A stretch of 64,000 nt of DNA, from the NCBI RefSeq assembly GCF_000321045.1, contig NZ_HE578947.1:231743-295742 (forward strand), given 5' to 3'. Source of the DNA: Phytobacter massiliensis JC163. GTDB taxonomy: Bacteria > Pseudomonadota > Gammaproteobacteria > Enterobacterales > Enterobacteriaceae. Positions 55,213 to 64,000 of the stretch are shown here, piece after piece. The stretch's first letter is position 1. Every line of letters begins with the position of its first letter. The notes beneath the pieces were generated by a model, which was given only the letters and a program-made list of their open reading frames with translations, was not told the DNA's origin and searched no databases. The position numbers were made by a program, and so were the translations under genes.

Positions 55213-55971
55213 ATGGATTACCCGCATATTCTCTCCCCGGTACTCAACTTTCTGCACTGCCCGACGCCCCAGGCCTGGATCGAACGGGCGCGCGATCCGG
55301 CGAACCTTCCTCTGTTGCTCACTGACCATCTGGTCTGCGAATTAAAGGCGGCGCAAACCGCGATGCTGCTGGTGCGTAAATATGTGGCGGATAAAGCAGG
55401 GGCGGACGCGCTACTGGCATGGCTCAAACCTTATGAAGCGTTCACCTTCCGCGAAGGGCCGGAGCCGGATTTCGTCGCGCTGCATAAACAGCTGGCTAAA
55501 AGCGCAATGCCGAAAACGGATGACCCGTGGGGGCAGCAGCTGATTGACAGCATGGTGCTGCTGATTAAAGAGGAGCTGCACCACTTCTGGCAGGTGCGGG
55601 AAGCGATGGTCGCCCGCAACATTCCCTATGTGAAGATTACCGCCAGCCGTTACGCGAAGGGGATGCTAAGCGAAGTGCGTACTCACGAACCGCTGACGCT
55701 GATTGATAAACTCATCTGCGGCGCTTATATCGAAGCGCGCTCCTGCGAGCGCTTTGCCGCCCTTGCGCCGCATCTGGATGCGGATTTACAGAAGTTCTAT
55801 CTGTCGCTGCTGCGCTCGGAAGCGCGCCACTACCAGGACTATCTGGCGCTGGCGCAGCAGGTCTCGCAGGAGGATATCTCTGCGCGGGTGCGGTTCTTTG
55901 GTGAGGTCGAAGCGGCGTTAATAACATCGCCGGATGAGACGTTTCGTTTCCACAGCGGCGTGCCGGTATAA
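55213..55971 (+). CDS. miaE: tRNA 2-methylthio-N6-isopentenyladenosine37 hydroxylase
   Basis: MiaE is a non-haem di-iron oxygenase that hydroxylates ms2i6A37 in tRNA, using O2. The 252-residue helical protein carries the carboxylate and histidine ligands in KEELHHFWQVREAM and SEARHYQDYLALA, typical of the ferritin-like fold. Salmonella has it and E. coli K-12 lacks it, so it helps place the organism. The ATG at 55213 is preceded by AAGGA; an ATG 15 bases earlier has no ribosome site. Confidence 0.95.
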   Translation: MDYPHILSPVLNFLHCPTPQAWIERARDPANLPLLLTDHLVCELKAAQTAMLLVRKYVADKAGADALLAWLKPYEAFTFREGPEPDFVALHKQLAKSAMPKTDDPWGQQLIDSMVLLIKEELHHFWQVREAMVARNIPYVKITASRYAKGMLSEVRTHEPLTLIDKLICGAYIEARSCERFAALAPHLDADLQKFYLSLLRSEARHYQDYLALAQQVSQEDISARVRFFGEVEAALITSPDETFRFHSGVPV

Positions 55972-56007
55972 CCGACAGGGCACGGCGCGCCGCTGCTACT
56001 GCTGAAT

Positions 56008-57030
56008 TTAGAGATTTGCGTTTTTCTCTTTTGCCGTTTTGCTGGCGGCTACTGGCGCGCCAAGCGTGGTTTTGAACCAGCTGACGACCCGATCGATAAC
56101 CGGTTTTTGATACCAGCTGTCATCACCATGTTCCGCGCCCTCCAGCAGAACATACTCTGCCGGATTCCCCTCTTTTTTCAGCGCATCGTAAAGCTGCTGG
56201 CTTTGTACCGGCGAGACCAGCGTATCTGCGCTACCGTGCATAATTAAAAATGGCGGTTTCTTGCCGCTGATATGCCCCATGGGGCTGGCGGCCAGCGCTT
56301 TCGCTTTGTCGCTGCTTATAGCGGCGCCAGGCCAGTTGCGAAAGGCGCTGCCATGGACCAGCAGCGCTTCGGTGACCGCCGGCGACTGATGAACTTTTTG
56401 CACAGCGGCAGGAAAGCCTTCGCCGATATTGAGCAAATCTGAAATACCATAAAGCGTGGCGGCCGCCTGGACAGCGGATGAGCGCGCCAGATAATCGCCG
56501 CGATCAAAAGCCCGATCGTCATTGGTCAGCGCCAGCATTTGCGCCATATAGCCGCCCGCCGAGTCGCCCAGCACGCCAATGCGGGCCGGATCGATACCGT
56601 ACTCACTGGCATGCTCACGCAGATAGCGCACGGCGGATTTGCCATCGATCACCGGAGCAGGAAAGGTATCCGGCACGGTGCGGTATTCGGCCGCAGCAAC
56701 GACAAATCCCGCTTCTGCCAGCGCCATCCGCATCTGGATAAATTTATTCCACGCTGAACTGGTGAAACCGCCGCCAGGGAAGTAAACAATGGCAGGTTTA
56801 AGCGCGTCATTGCGGGGCACAAGCAGCGACATATGAAGCTGGCGAACGGCGGTGGCGCTTTTCACCTGGCTGTAGACAATGTCATTAAGCGCATCAATGC
56901 GGCCCTGCTGTTTATCAATATGGATAACCTCGGCACCCGGCGTGTAGCCAGGCAGCTCGCTGGCATTTACGCTGGTAACCATACAGCCCAATAAAAAACT
57001 ACTGGTGACGAGAAGGGGGGATATTTTCAT
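56008..57030 (-). CDS. Exported alpha/beta-hydrolase (esterase of HSL/BD-FAE type)
   Basis: This 340-residue protein has an N-terminal export signal; LLGC at 14-17 loosely resembles a lipobox, and cleavage after VNA is the alternative. The hydrolase domain shows the oxyanion loop PGGGF, the nucleophile elbow GDSAGG, and the acid and histidine in HGSADTLVSP and GAEHGDDS. The catalytic triad is therefore complete. The substrate is unknown; relatives cleave short-chain or acetyl esters. It lies between miaE and yjgM, a place with no such gene in E. coli. Confidence 0.82.
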   Translation of the reverse strand: MKISPLLVTSSFLLGCMVTSVNASELPGYTPGAEVIHIDKQQGRIDALNDIVYSQVKSATAVRQLHMSLLVPRNDALKPAIVYFPGGGFTSSAWNKFIQMRMALAEAGFVVAAAEYRTVPDTFPAPVIDGKSAVRYLREHASEYGIDPARIGVLGDSAGGYMAQMLALTNDDRAFDRGDYLARSSAVQAAATLYGISDLLNIGEGFPAAVQKVHQSPAVTEALLVHGSAFRNWPGAAISSDKAKALAASPMGHISGKKPPFLIMHGSADTLVSPVQSQQLYDALKKEGNPAEYVLLEGAEHGDDSWYQKPVIDRVVSWFKTTLGAPVAASKTAKEKNANL

Positions 57031-57150
57031 GATGTTCTTCCTGAGCAACGCCTGCCGGGAGCGGCAGATCCTGAGGGCAGAGTGTAAAGGGGAAAACAGG
57101 CCGGGAATAACCCATTTTTTGCATCAAATTCATGCAGATTTTCGATAAGT

Positions 57151-57176
57151 CCCTGCGCTGTCGGACCAGCGCAGGG
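57151..57176 (-). terminator. Hairpin downstream of yjgM
   Basis: CCCTGCGCTG and CAGCGCAGGG form a perfect 10-bp stem with a TCGGAC loop. It lies 45 bases past the yjgM stop on the minus strand and is not followed by a T run. Confidence 0.6.
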
Positions 57177-57220
57177 AATTCAACTCCCCGACAGGAAAGC
57201 CGGAAAGAAAAGAAGGGGCG

Positions 57221-57724
57221 TTAAAGCGCTTTAAGCATTCGCACTTCGCAATCCACATGGCCGGTGCAGCCCAGCGGCTCGCTGATATGCGTGAAACCGA
57301 GATGCTCATACAGGGCAATCGCCTCTTTTAAAAAGGCGGTGGTTTCCAGGTAGCACTGGGTAAAACCCTGCTCACGGGCGAAGTCCATGGCCATCAGCGC
57401 CAGCTTTTTCGCCATCCCCTGACCGCGCGCACAGGGCAGGAAATACATTTTTTGCAGTTCGCAAATACCCGGTTCGCTGCACTGCAACGGCGCGATACCG
57501 CCGCCGCCCACCACGTTTCCTTCCTGCTCCACTACCCAATAGGCATGGCCCGGCTGGCTGTAGAGCGTATAGAGTTCATCAAGATTGGGGTCGGCTACGG
57601 TATAGCCTTTGTCGGCGGTTAACCCATATTCAGCGGAGACCTGGCGGATCACCGACGCAATGGCGGCATTATCCGGGGCGCTCAGTTTACGTAACGCCAG
57701 GCGTTGTTCAGCGGCTACATTCAT
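57221..57724 (-). CDS. yjgM: GNAT-family N-acetyltransferase YjgM
   Basis: This 167-residue acetyltransferase equals E. coli YjgM in length. The acetyl-CoA motif A is [20 protein letters not shown], with the Q/RxxGxG/A core RGQGMA. Motif B is [18 protein letters not shown]. The physiological substrate is not known, though an amino compound is likely. The start MNVAAEQ gives the family length; upstream in-frame ATGs at 57730 and 57736 are possible and the ribosome site is weak. Confidence 0.92.
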   Translation of the reverse strand: MNVAAEQRLALRKLSAPDNAAIASVIRQVSAEYGLTADKGYTVADPNLDELYTLYSQPGHAYWVVEQEGNVVGGGGIAPLQCSEPGICELQKMYFLPCARGQGMAKKLALMAMDFAREQGFTQCYLETTAFLKEAIALYEHLGFTHISEPLGCTGHVDCEVRMLKAL

Positions 57725-57901
57725 ACACATACTCAATGAAACTTGCTTATTTATAGATTTATTTAATAGCACTCTCTGAATAGCGGCGCAAGCGGTTTAA
57801 TTCAGATGTTATTTACAGATGATTAAGCTATCGTAATCCGCTCACGGAAGTGATGGTAAATATTTGCCAAATTTATTTATAACTTTAAGGATGAGGTAAT
57901 T

Positions 57902-59095
57902 ATGTGCGATGTCATTAATCGTAATAATGGCTCACGCCATACGTTTCGGTTTCATGGCGAGGGGCTTAAATATTTCGGAATTTGTCTGGTTAATTTTTTA
58001 TTATCGATCGTGACGTTAGGCATTTTTGTGCCCTGGGCAATGGTGCGCTCCCGCCGCTATATCTATCAGAATATGGAGCTGAACGGGGTACGTTTTGATT
58101 ACCATGCCTCCGGCGGCGCGCTGCTGGCGAGCTGGCTGCTGTTTTTTGTCTTGTACTCAATCATTATTGTCGTCATGAGGTTAATTCATCCGGCGTTCGG
58201 CTCGCTGGCGCTGCTTTTACTGATGTTAGTGATGCCGTTTTTAATGGTGAAAAGCCTGCAATACAACGCGATGATGACCACCTTAAATAATGTGCGCTTC
58301 GCCTTCAACTGTTCAATGAAAAGCGCCTGGTGGGTGATGATGGGGCTACCGCTGGTACTTCTTCTTGCGTTGTTTCTTGTCGTGTTTGTGCTTGCGCAAA
58401 TAATGTTCAGGGATTATGACCTGAACGGCATGATTGTCAAAGGCGCTCTGCTGGCACTTATATTCTTCGTAGGTATTAACCTTATCAACGGCTATGTATA
58501 TGCGAAATGGATCGCTTTAACCGGTAAATCCGGGCAGTTTGGTATTCATAAGTTTAATATCACCGTTAGCGCAGAGAAATGCATCGTTATTTGCTTATTG
58601 TCGCTCTGTATCCTGATTCCGTTTATTGCGTTGATGGTGTTCCTTGGTATGGGTATCTACAGCAACCTTCTAATGGCAAGATATTTGGGGGCCGCAGATG
58701 CGCTAGAGATGCTCAACAGTTTGTATGCGCAAATTGCGGTCTTCTACAGCGTTTATCTGCTGGCTATTCTGGTCTCTTCCTCCTACATCTGGCAGGCGTT
58801 ACGCAACCACTTTATGAATAACCTGACGCTGGCGGATGAGCGTATTCGTTTTCACTCAACGCTGAGCTTTCACGGCGTGGTGCTGCAGGTGCTGCTGCTG
58901 GTGGTCGTTTCGATGATTACCCTTGGGCTGGCGTATCCGTGGATGAAAATCCGTTTCCTGCGTTTTCTGGCCGTTAATTCCCACGTTGATGGCGACCTGG
59001 ACAGCATTGAACTGACCGATCATGACCAGCAGGTTGATAAGGGCTTTATCGCGGTGGTGTCCCGTGGCCTGATGCCGGTCGTTCCCTTTATTTAA
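57902..59095 (+). CDS. yjgN: YjgN family (DUF898) inner-membrane protein
   Basis: This 397-residue protein has about ten membrane helices and two repeated DUF898 halves. The motif FVPWAMVRSRRYIYQNMELNG in the first half matches YPWMKIRFLRFLAVNSHVDG in the second, a sign of internal duplication. E. coli YjgN (398 aa) has no known function. AAGGATGAGG precedes the ATG. A terminator follows, then a paralog. Confidence 0.92.
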   Translation: MCDVINRNNGSRHTFRFHGEGLKYFGICLVNFLLSIVTLGIFVPWAMVRSRRYIYQNMELNGVRFDYHASGGALLASWLLFFVLYSIIIVVMRLIHPAFGSLALLLLMLVMPFLMVKSLQYNAMMTTLNNVRFAFNCSMKSAWWVMMGLPLVLLLALFLVVFVLAQIMFRDYDLNGMIVKGALLALIFFVGINLINGYVYAKWIALTGKSGQFGIHKFNITVSAEKCIVICLLSLCILIPFIALMVFLGMGIYSNLLMARYLGAADALEMLNSLYAQIAVFYSVYLLAILVSSSYIWQALRNHFMNNLTLADERIRFHSTLSFHGVVLQVLLLVVVSMITLGLAYPWMKIRFLRFLAVNSHVDGDLDSIELTDHDQQVDKGFIAVVSRGLMPVVPFI

Positions 59096-59103
59096 TCCTT
59101 AAA

Positions 59104-59127
59104 AAGGCCGAAGGATGCTTCGGCCTT
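59104..59127 (+). terminator. Terminator between the two yjgN paralogs
   Basis: A perfect 10-bp stem AAGGCCGAAG / CTTCGGCCTT closes a GATG loop 9 bases after the stop. The second paralog must have its own promoter. Confidence 0.85.
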
Positions 59128-59280
59128 CCTGCCATAACATTTCCCTGTTGCACTGACAAGACCTGTAATATGGGTTGCATCTTTTTCCTCAGGAATTTAC
59201 TAGACTACTATGTGGTATTAAAAATACCGCAATATTTCTATGGTTTACTAAATTCCGATCTGTTTACGATAAGGATTGTT

Positions 59281-60483
59281 ATGACAATTGATAATGATGG
59301 TGCAGCGCCGGCACCCTCCCGCCATTTAATTTTTCTGGGGAGCGGTGCCAGCTATTTTGGTATATGGCTGGTCAACGTATTACTGACAATCATCACTCTG
59401 GGGCTGTTTTTACCGTGGGCGCTGGTGCGTTCCCGTCGCTATTTTTACGCCTGCACGGAACTGGAAGGGGCGCGATTCTCTTATCACGCCACCGGCAGTT
59501 CGGTATTTATCGGCTGGGTATGTATTATGGCCTTATATATCATATTTTTAGTCAATATCGCGCATGAAAATATGGTGTTAGCGCTCTGTATGATCGGGCT
59601 GTTTGTGCTCTTCTTCCCGTGGCTGGTGACCCAGGGCCTGCGTTATCAGATGCTGATGACGGAAATTAACAACGTGCGCTTTAGCTTCTATGCCAGCCCG
59701 CTGCGGGCGTGGTGGGTCATGCTGGGCTGCCCGCTTCTGATTATGGCGGCATCGGTGGTTATTTTCTCGCTGTTGCTGAGCGGCTCCATGAGCGCTGGCT
59801 CCTACACAGCGATTTTTGTCGGTATCGGTATCGGCACGCTGGTTCTGCTGCTGGGCTCGGCTGTTATGCAGGGCGTTTACATGGCGCAGTGGTACGGCAT
59901 GCTGGTGAATAACCTGACGTACGGTACGCAGAAATTCGCTGGCACCTTCTCAATGAAGAAATGCATCGTGATTGCGCTCTGTTCGATGCTGCTGCTGGTT
60001 CCCTTTGTGGCGGTGATGATGGTGATTATCATCCCGGCGTTTATCACGTTGATGCAGTACTCTTACGTGGCGGGCGGCGACCCGGAGCAGCTGGCGATGA
60101 TGGCCGGGCCGCTTTACGGCAAGATAATGCTCTCTTACCTGGTCTACTTTCTGGGGATTATGGTCTGCTTTAGCTTCGCTTTTGTGAAGATGCGCAATTA
60201 TATCTACGGGCAGGTTACGCTGGCGCAGACCATTCGCTTCTCTTCTACCGTGACCATCGGGCGGGTGCTGTGGCTAACGGTCACTAACCTGCTGGTGTGC
60301 ATGATCACCCTGTTCCTGGCATATCCGTGGGCGAAGGTGCGCTTTACCCGCTATGTGCTGGAAAACACCCATGTGCACGGCGAGTTACACGCTGTTCCGC
60401 TGGAAAACCACAGTGAGAAACCGGCGAAAGACCCGGCGAATCTGCTGGCGCGCGGGCTGTCGTTCTTCCCGGCGGTATTCTGA
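59281..60483 (+). CDS. Second YjgN-like (DUF898) inner-membrane protein
   Basis: This 400-residue paralog of the preceding gene has the same layout: FLPWALVRSRRYFYACTELEGAR in the first half, YPWAKVRFTRYVLENTHVHGELH in the second, and about ten helices. The two differ at many positions, so the duplication is not recent. E. coli K-12 has one yjgN. AAGGATT precedes the chosen ATG; the frame is open 37 codons further but that part is not similar to YjgN. Function is unknown. Confidence 0.88.
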   Translation: MTIDNDGAAPAPSRHLIFLGSGASYFGIWLVNVLLTIITLGLFLPWALVRSRRYFYACTELEGARFSYHATGSSVFIGWVCIMALYIIFLVNIAHENMVLALCMIGLFVLFFPWLVTQGLRYQMLMTEINNVRFSFYASPLRAWWVMLGCPLLIMAASVVIFSLLLSGSMSAGSYTAIFVGIGIGTLVLLLGSAVMQGVYMAQWYGMLVNNLTYGTQKFAGTFSMKKCIVIALCSMLLLVPFVAVMMVIIIPAFITLMQYSYVAGGDPEQLAMMAGPLYGKIMLSYLVYFLGIMVCFSFAFVKMRNYIYGQVTLAQTIRFSSTVTIGRVLWLTVTNLLVCMITLFLAYPWAKVRFTRYVLENTHVHGELHAVPLENHSEKPAKDPANLLARGLSFFPAVF

Positions 60484-60489
60484 GGAAGG

Positions 60490-60566
60490 TTCCCGGGTGC
60501 GGCTTGCGCCTTACCCGGGCTACCTGAACCGTAGCCCGGATAAGGCGTTTACGCCGCATCCGGGAA
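60490..60566. repeat. Paired REP element (BIME)
   Basis: TTCCCGGGTGCGGC at one end and GCCGCATCCGGGAA at the other surround a second pair (CCGGGCTAC / GTAGCCCGG). It lies between the convergent yjgN paralog and valS. Confidence 0.88.
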
Positions 60567-60590
60567 GTAGGGTGACTTAAGCTGCTGCAA

Positions 60591-63446
60591 TTACAGCGCG
60601 CTAATCACCGCCTGCTGCTCGATCAGCTTCGCTTTCGCTTCCGCATAACCTTCCAGCTTTTCACGCTCTTTAGCGATCACCGCTTCCGGCGCGCGGGCCA
60701 CAAAGCCTTCGTTGGCCAGCTTGCTTTCGATACGGCCAATCTCGCCTTCGACTTTCGCCACTTCTTTCGCCAGACGCGCCAGCTCGGCTTCTTTGTCGAT
60801 AAGACCGGCCATCGGGATCAGCAGCTCGGCGCCGTCGATAATCTTGGTCACGGAAACCGGACCTTTATCATCGGCAGGCAGCACGGTGATGCTCTCCAGG
60901 CGCGCCAGCGTCTGCAGGAAGCTGCGGTTGTCGTTAACACGACGCTCAGCGTCCTGGCTGCAGCCGCGCAGCAGCAGCGCCAGCGGTTTGCCCGGGGCGA
61001 TGTTCATCTCCGCGCGGATGTTACGCACGGCGACGATTGCCTGTTTCAGCCATTCGGTATCGGCCAGCGCCGCTTCATCAACCTGAGCCGCGTTATATTC
61101 CGGGAACGGCTGCAGCATAATGGTGTCGGCGGTGATGCCAGCAATCACCTTCACGCGCTGCCAGATGGTTTCGGTAATGAACGGGATGATCGGGTGCGCC
61201 AGGCGCAGCAGACCTTCCAGTACGGTCACCAGCGTGTTACGGGTGCCGCGCAGTTCAGATTCAGAACCGCCGTTCATCACCGGCTTGGTCAGCTCCAGAT
61301 ACCAGTCGCAGAACTGGTTCCAGGTGAACTCATACAGGATGCCTGCCGCGATATCGAAGCGGAAGTTATCCAGCGCTTCGCGGTAGGCTTTGATGGTCTG
61401 GTTGAATTCTGCCAGAATCCAGCGGTCCGCCAGCGACAGGGTCATTTCGCCGCCGTTGAAACCGCAATCCTGATCTTCGGTGTTCATCAGCACAAAGCGG
61501 CTGGCGTTCCACAGCTTGTTACAGAAGTTACGGTAACCTTCCAGGCGCTTCATATCCCAGTTGATGTCGCGGCCGGTAGACGCGAGCGCGGCCAGGGTGA
61601 AGCGCAGGGCGTCGGTGCCGTGCGGCTCAATGCCGTCCGGGAACTGCTTCTCGGTGCGTTTGGCAATTTTCTCCGCCAGCTGCGGCTGCATCATGTTGCC
61701 GGTGCGCTTTTCCAGTAATTCCGGCAGGGAGATACCGTCAACCATATCCAGCGGGTCGATGACGTTACCCTTGGACTTGGACATCTTCTGGCCTTCGTCG
61801 TCGCGGATCAAACCGGTCATGTAGACGGTTTTAAACGGCACCTGCGGCTTGCCGTTTTCATCTTTGATGAAGTGCATGGTCATCATGATCATGCGGGCAA
61901 TCCAGAAGAAGATGATGTCGAAGCCGGAGACCATCACGCTGGTCGGGTGGAACTGACGCAGGGCATCGGTGTTTTCCGGCCAGCCGAGGGTGGAGAAGGT
62001 CCACAGCGCGGAGGAGAACCAGGTATCCAGCACGTCGTCGTCCTGGCGCAGAGTGACATCAGCGCTCAGGTTATTTTCCTGACGCACTTCCTCTTCGCTA
62101 CGACCCACGTAGACGTTACCGTCGTTGTCGTACCATGCCGGGATGCGGTGACCCCACCACAGCTGACGGGAGATACACCAGTCCTGAATATCGCGCATCC
62201 AGGAGAAGTACATGTTCTCGTACTGCTTCGGCACAAACTGAATGTCGCCGTTCTCAACCGCTTCCACCGCCGGTTTGGCCAGCACGTCAGCGCGCACGTA
62301 CCACTGGTCAGTCAGCATCGGCTCGATCACCACGCCGCCACGGTCGCCGTACGGGACGGTCAGGTCGTGCGGTTTGATCTCTTCCAGCAGGCCGAGCGCG
62401 TCAACGGCGGCAACCACCGCCTTACGGGCGGCAAAGCGCTCAAGCCCCTGGAACTCCGCCGGAATGTCGCTGGAATAAACGTCGGACTCTTCACCTTTGG
62501 TATCGAAGACTTCCGCGTTTTCGCGGATATCGCCGTCAAAGGTCAGGATGTTGATCATCGGCAGAGCATGACGACGACCCACTTCGTAGTCGTTAAAGTC
62601 GTGCGCCGGGGTGATCTTCACGCAGCCGGTGCCTTTTTCCATGTCGGCGTGTTCGTCGCCCACAATCGGAATACGGCGGTTCACCAGCGGCAGCACCACG
62701 AATTTGCCAATCAGATCTTTGTAACGCGGATCTTCCGGGTTTACCGCCACGCCGGTATCGCCCAGCAGGGTTTCCGGGCGGGTGGTAGCGACCACCAGAT
62801 AATCTTTACCGTCAGCGGTCTTCGCGCCGTCGGCCAGCGGATAGCGGATATGCCACATGGAGCCTTTCGACTCGCGGTTTTCCACTTCCAGGTCGGAGAT
62901 GGCGGTGCGCAGTTTCGGATCCCAGTTCACCAGGCGCTTGCCACGGTAAATCAGGTCTTCTTTATACAGGCGGACGAACACTTCTTTCACGGCATTGGAA
63001 AGGCCTTCGTCCATGGTGAAACGCTCGCGCTCCCAGTCTACGGAGTTACCGAGACGGCGCATCTGGCGGGTAATGGTGCCGCCGGACTCTGCTTTCCACT
63101 GCCAGATTTTGTCGATAAAGGCATCGCGGCCGTAGTCGTGACGGGTTTTACCTTCTTCGGCGGCAATTTTACGCTCAACCACCATCTGGGTGGCGATACC
63201 GGCGTGGTCGGTGCCGACCTGCCACAGGGTGTTTTTGCCCTGCATACGCTGGTAGCGGATCATGGTGTCCATGATGGTCTGCTGGAAAGCATGCCCCATA
63301 TGCAAACTGCCGGTGACGTTCGGCGGCGGGATCATGATGCAGAAGGACTCTTTGCTTTCGTCGCCGTTAGGCTTGAAATAGCCCTGCTGTTCCCAGTGCT
63401 CGTAAAGCGGCTGTTCGATATCTTGGGGGTTATATGTCTTTTCCAT
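60591..63446 (-). CDS. valS: Valyl-tRNA synthetase
   Basis: ValS charges tRNA-Val and edits threonine. The 951-residue enzyme equals E. coli. Class I signatures are present: the HIGH-type motif [13 protein letters not shown] (about 42-54) and KMSKS in [14 protein letters not shown] (about 553-567). A CP1 editing domain lies between them, then the anticodon-binding domain, and a C-terminal coiled coil rich in E, K and A (about 880-951). Its start overlaps the holC stop by one base, so the two genes are coupled. Confidence 0.99.
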   Translation of the reverse strand: MEKTYNPQDIEQPLYEHWEQQGYFKPNGDESKESFCIMIPPPNVTGSLHMGHAFQQTIMDTMIRYQRMQGKNTLWQVGTDHAGIATQMVVERKIAAEEGKTRHDYGRDAFIDKIWQWKAESGGTITRQMRRLGNSVDWERERFTMDEGLSNAVKEVFVRLYKEDLIYRGKRLVNWDPKLRTAISDLEVENRESKGSMWHIRYPLADGAKTADGKDYLVVATTRPETLLGDTGVAVNPEDPRYKDLIGKFVVLPLVNRRIPIVGDEHADMEKGTGCVKITPAHDFNDYEVGRRHALPMINILTFDGDIRENAEVFDTKGEESDVYSSDIPAEFQGLERFAARKAVVAAVDALGLLEEIKPHDLTVPYGDRGGVVIEPMLTDQWYVRADVLAKPAVEAVENGDIQFVPKQYENMYFSWMRDIQDWCISRQLWWGHRIPAWYDNDGNVYVGRSEEEVRQENNLSADVTLRQDDDVLDTWFSSALWTFSTLGWPENTDALRQFHPTSVMVSGFDIIFFWIARMIMMTMHFIKDENGKPQVPFKTVYMTGLIRDDEGQKMSKSKGNVIDPLDMVDGISLPELLEKRTGNMMQPQLAEKIAKRTEKQFPDGIEPHGTDALRFTLAALASTGRDINWDMKRLEGYRNFCNKLWNASRFVLMNTEDQDCGFNGGEMTLSLADRWILAEFNQTIKAYREALDNFRFDIAAGILYEFTWNQFCDWYLELTKPVMNGGSESELRGTRNTLVTVLEGLLRLAHPIIPFITETIWQRVKVIAGITADTIMLQPFPEYNAAQVDEAALADTEWLKQAIVAVRNIRAEMNIAPGKPLALLLRGCSQDAERRVNDNRSFLQTLARLESITVLPADDKGPVSVTKIIDGAELLIPMAGLIDKEAELARLAKEVAKVEGEIGRIESKLANEGFVARAPEAVIAKEREKLEGYAEAKAKLIEQQAVISAL

Positions 63447-63889
63447 TATTTCCAGGTTGCCGTATTCAGGTTAAAACCAGCCACGCGGTAGGCTTTGTAG
63501 CGTTCGCGCGCCAGTTGTTTTAAGGAATCTTCGTAAGGGACGAAGTCTATCACTTCTGTGAAAGCGGTGGCAAAATCTGCAAAGCCGACGCGCAGGCTAA
63601 TCAACAGATCGCGCGGGCTGCTGTTGCGTTTTTGCGGCCAGGCGATTTCCACCGGCGCGCCGCCGCGCGGACCTTCGCCAGCGAGGTTGTGCGGGACGAA
63701 GCTTTCCGCAGGGCGCGCCCACAGCGCCTCATCCAGCCGGTTGGCCTGCTGTTCATCTTCGCAGGCGATCAAAACGCGTTTGCCGTTGCGCCAACGTTCT
63801 GCGGCAATCTCACACACCAGCTGTTCGACAGCGCTTAAGCCGTCTTGTTGTGTGTCGTTGTCCAGAAGATAGAACGTTGCGTTTTTCAT
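63446..63889 (-). CDS. holC: DNA polymerase III chi subunit
   Basis: HolC (chi) links the clamp loader, through psi, to single-stranded DNA-binding protein at the replication fork. The 147-residue length matches E. coli. The opening [21 protein letters not shown] and the SSB-contact region [19 protein letters not shown] are well conserved. It ends within the valS start. In enterobacteria pepA lies just upstream, beyond the window. Confidence 0.97.
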   Translation of the reverse strand: MKNATFYLLDNDTQQDGLSAVEQLVCEIAAERWRNGKRVLIACEDEQQANRLDEALWARPAESFVPHNLAGEGPRGGAPVEIAWPQKRNSSPRDLLISLRVGFADFATAFTEVIDFVPYEDSLKQLARERYKAYRVAGFNLNTATWK

Positions 63890-63924
63890 GATATGGGGCT
63901 TCTTGTGGTGGAATTAAATCGTAC

Positions 63925-64000
63925 ACCCTCACCCCGGCCCTCTCCCTCAAGGGAGAGGGAGCAAACCATCCCCTCGCCCCTGTGGGGAGAGGGTTAGGGT
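63925..64000. repeat. CCCTCTCCC-type repeat, at the window end
   Basis: A perfect stem CCCTCTCCCT / AGGGAGAGGG with a 2-base loop is flanked by ACCCTCACCCC on one side and GGGGAGAGGGTTAGGGT on the other, continuing past the window. It is the largest copy of the family also seen at 16411 and 47538. Confidence 0.7.

Noticed and set aside
61872..63491. 539-codon open frame on the plus strand opposite valS
   Set aside because: It is the antisense shadow of the conserved valS gene in GC-rich sequence; no family resemblance and no ribosome site.

Overview
The window is a stretch of enterobacterial chromosome. Its backbone follows the E. coli/Salmonella order ytfH-cpdB-cysQ-ytfJKL-msrA-tamAB-ytfP-ppa-ytfQRT-yjfF-fbp-mpl-darP-pmbA-cybC-nrdGD-treR-mgtA-ridA-pyrIB-tabA-argI-rraB-miaE-yjgMN-valS-holC, and the proteins are near-identical in length to their E. 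coli counterparts. The presence of miaE and the set of insertions listed below point to an Enterobacter/Leclercia/Kosakonia-like genus rather than E. coli itself; the sequence alone does not settle the genus. There are no tRNA or rRNA genes, intact insertion sequences, prophage genes or CRISPR arrays.

Region 1 (1-12.6 kb) is ordinary backbone: periplasmic nucleotide phosphatase, sulfur and redox genes, the polyamine exporter YtfL, and the TamA/TamB outer-membrane translocation system. Region 2 (12.6-22.7 kb) holds the galactofuranose ABC importer (ytfQRT-yjfF). It is flanked on both sides by chemoreceptor genes that are absent here in E. coli, each with its own flagellar sigma-28 promoter. 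The ytfQ promoter shows a well-placed CRP site and two GalR-type operators. Region 3 (22.7-28.3 kb) is mpl, a secreted DUF4432 protein, darP, pmbA and cybC.

Region 4 (28.3-36.9 kb) is the most interesting part. It is a nine-gene cluster: a stand-alone PRD protein, an SFCGS glycine-rich protein, DUF4312, DUF4311, DUF4310, an amidohydrolase, a DgaE-like PLP ammonia-lyase, a KDPG-type aldolase, and a PRD/EIIB/EIIA regulator. It looks like a complete uptake and breakdown pathway for an amino-sugar-acid-like compound, with a transporter of unknown type. A 20-bp perfect palindrome lies in front of it and the 12-bp core recurs inside the first gene. A nitroreductase-family gene follows.

Region 5 (37-46.9 kb) contains nrdDG under apparent FNR and NrdR control, treR without its usual partners treBC, the PhoP/MgtL-controlled mgtA, a protein that joins a transposase-like helix-turn-helix to membrane helices, ridA, and pyrBI behind a classical UTP attenuator with an unusually long pyrL frame. 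Region 6 (47-53.5 kb) holds tabA and then a second little-known catabolic operon. It encodes a fructoselysine-6-phosphate-deglycase-like SIS protein, a PfkB kinase, a YtcJ-type amidohydrolase with altered metal ligands, a YfcC-family transporter and a GntR regulator, with a strong candidate operator upstream. Region 7 (53.5-64 kb) is argI with ARG boxes, rraB, miaE, an inserted secreted esterase, yjgM, two tandem yjgN paralogs, valS and holC. Palindromic REP-type and CCCTCTCC-type repeats mark many of the gene boundaries.
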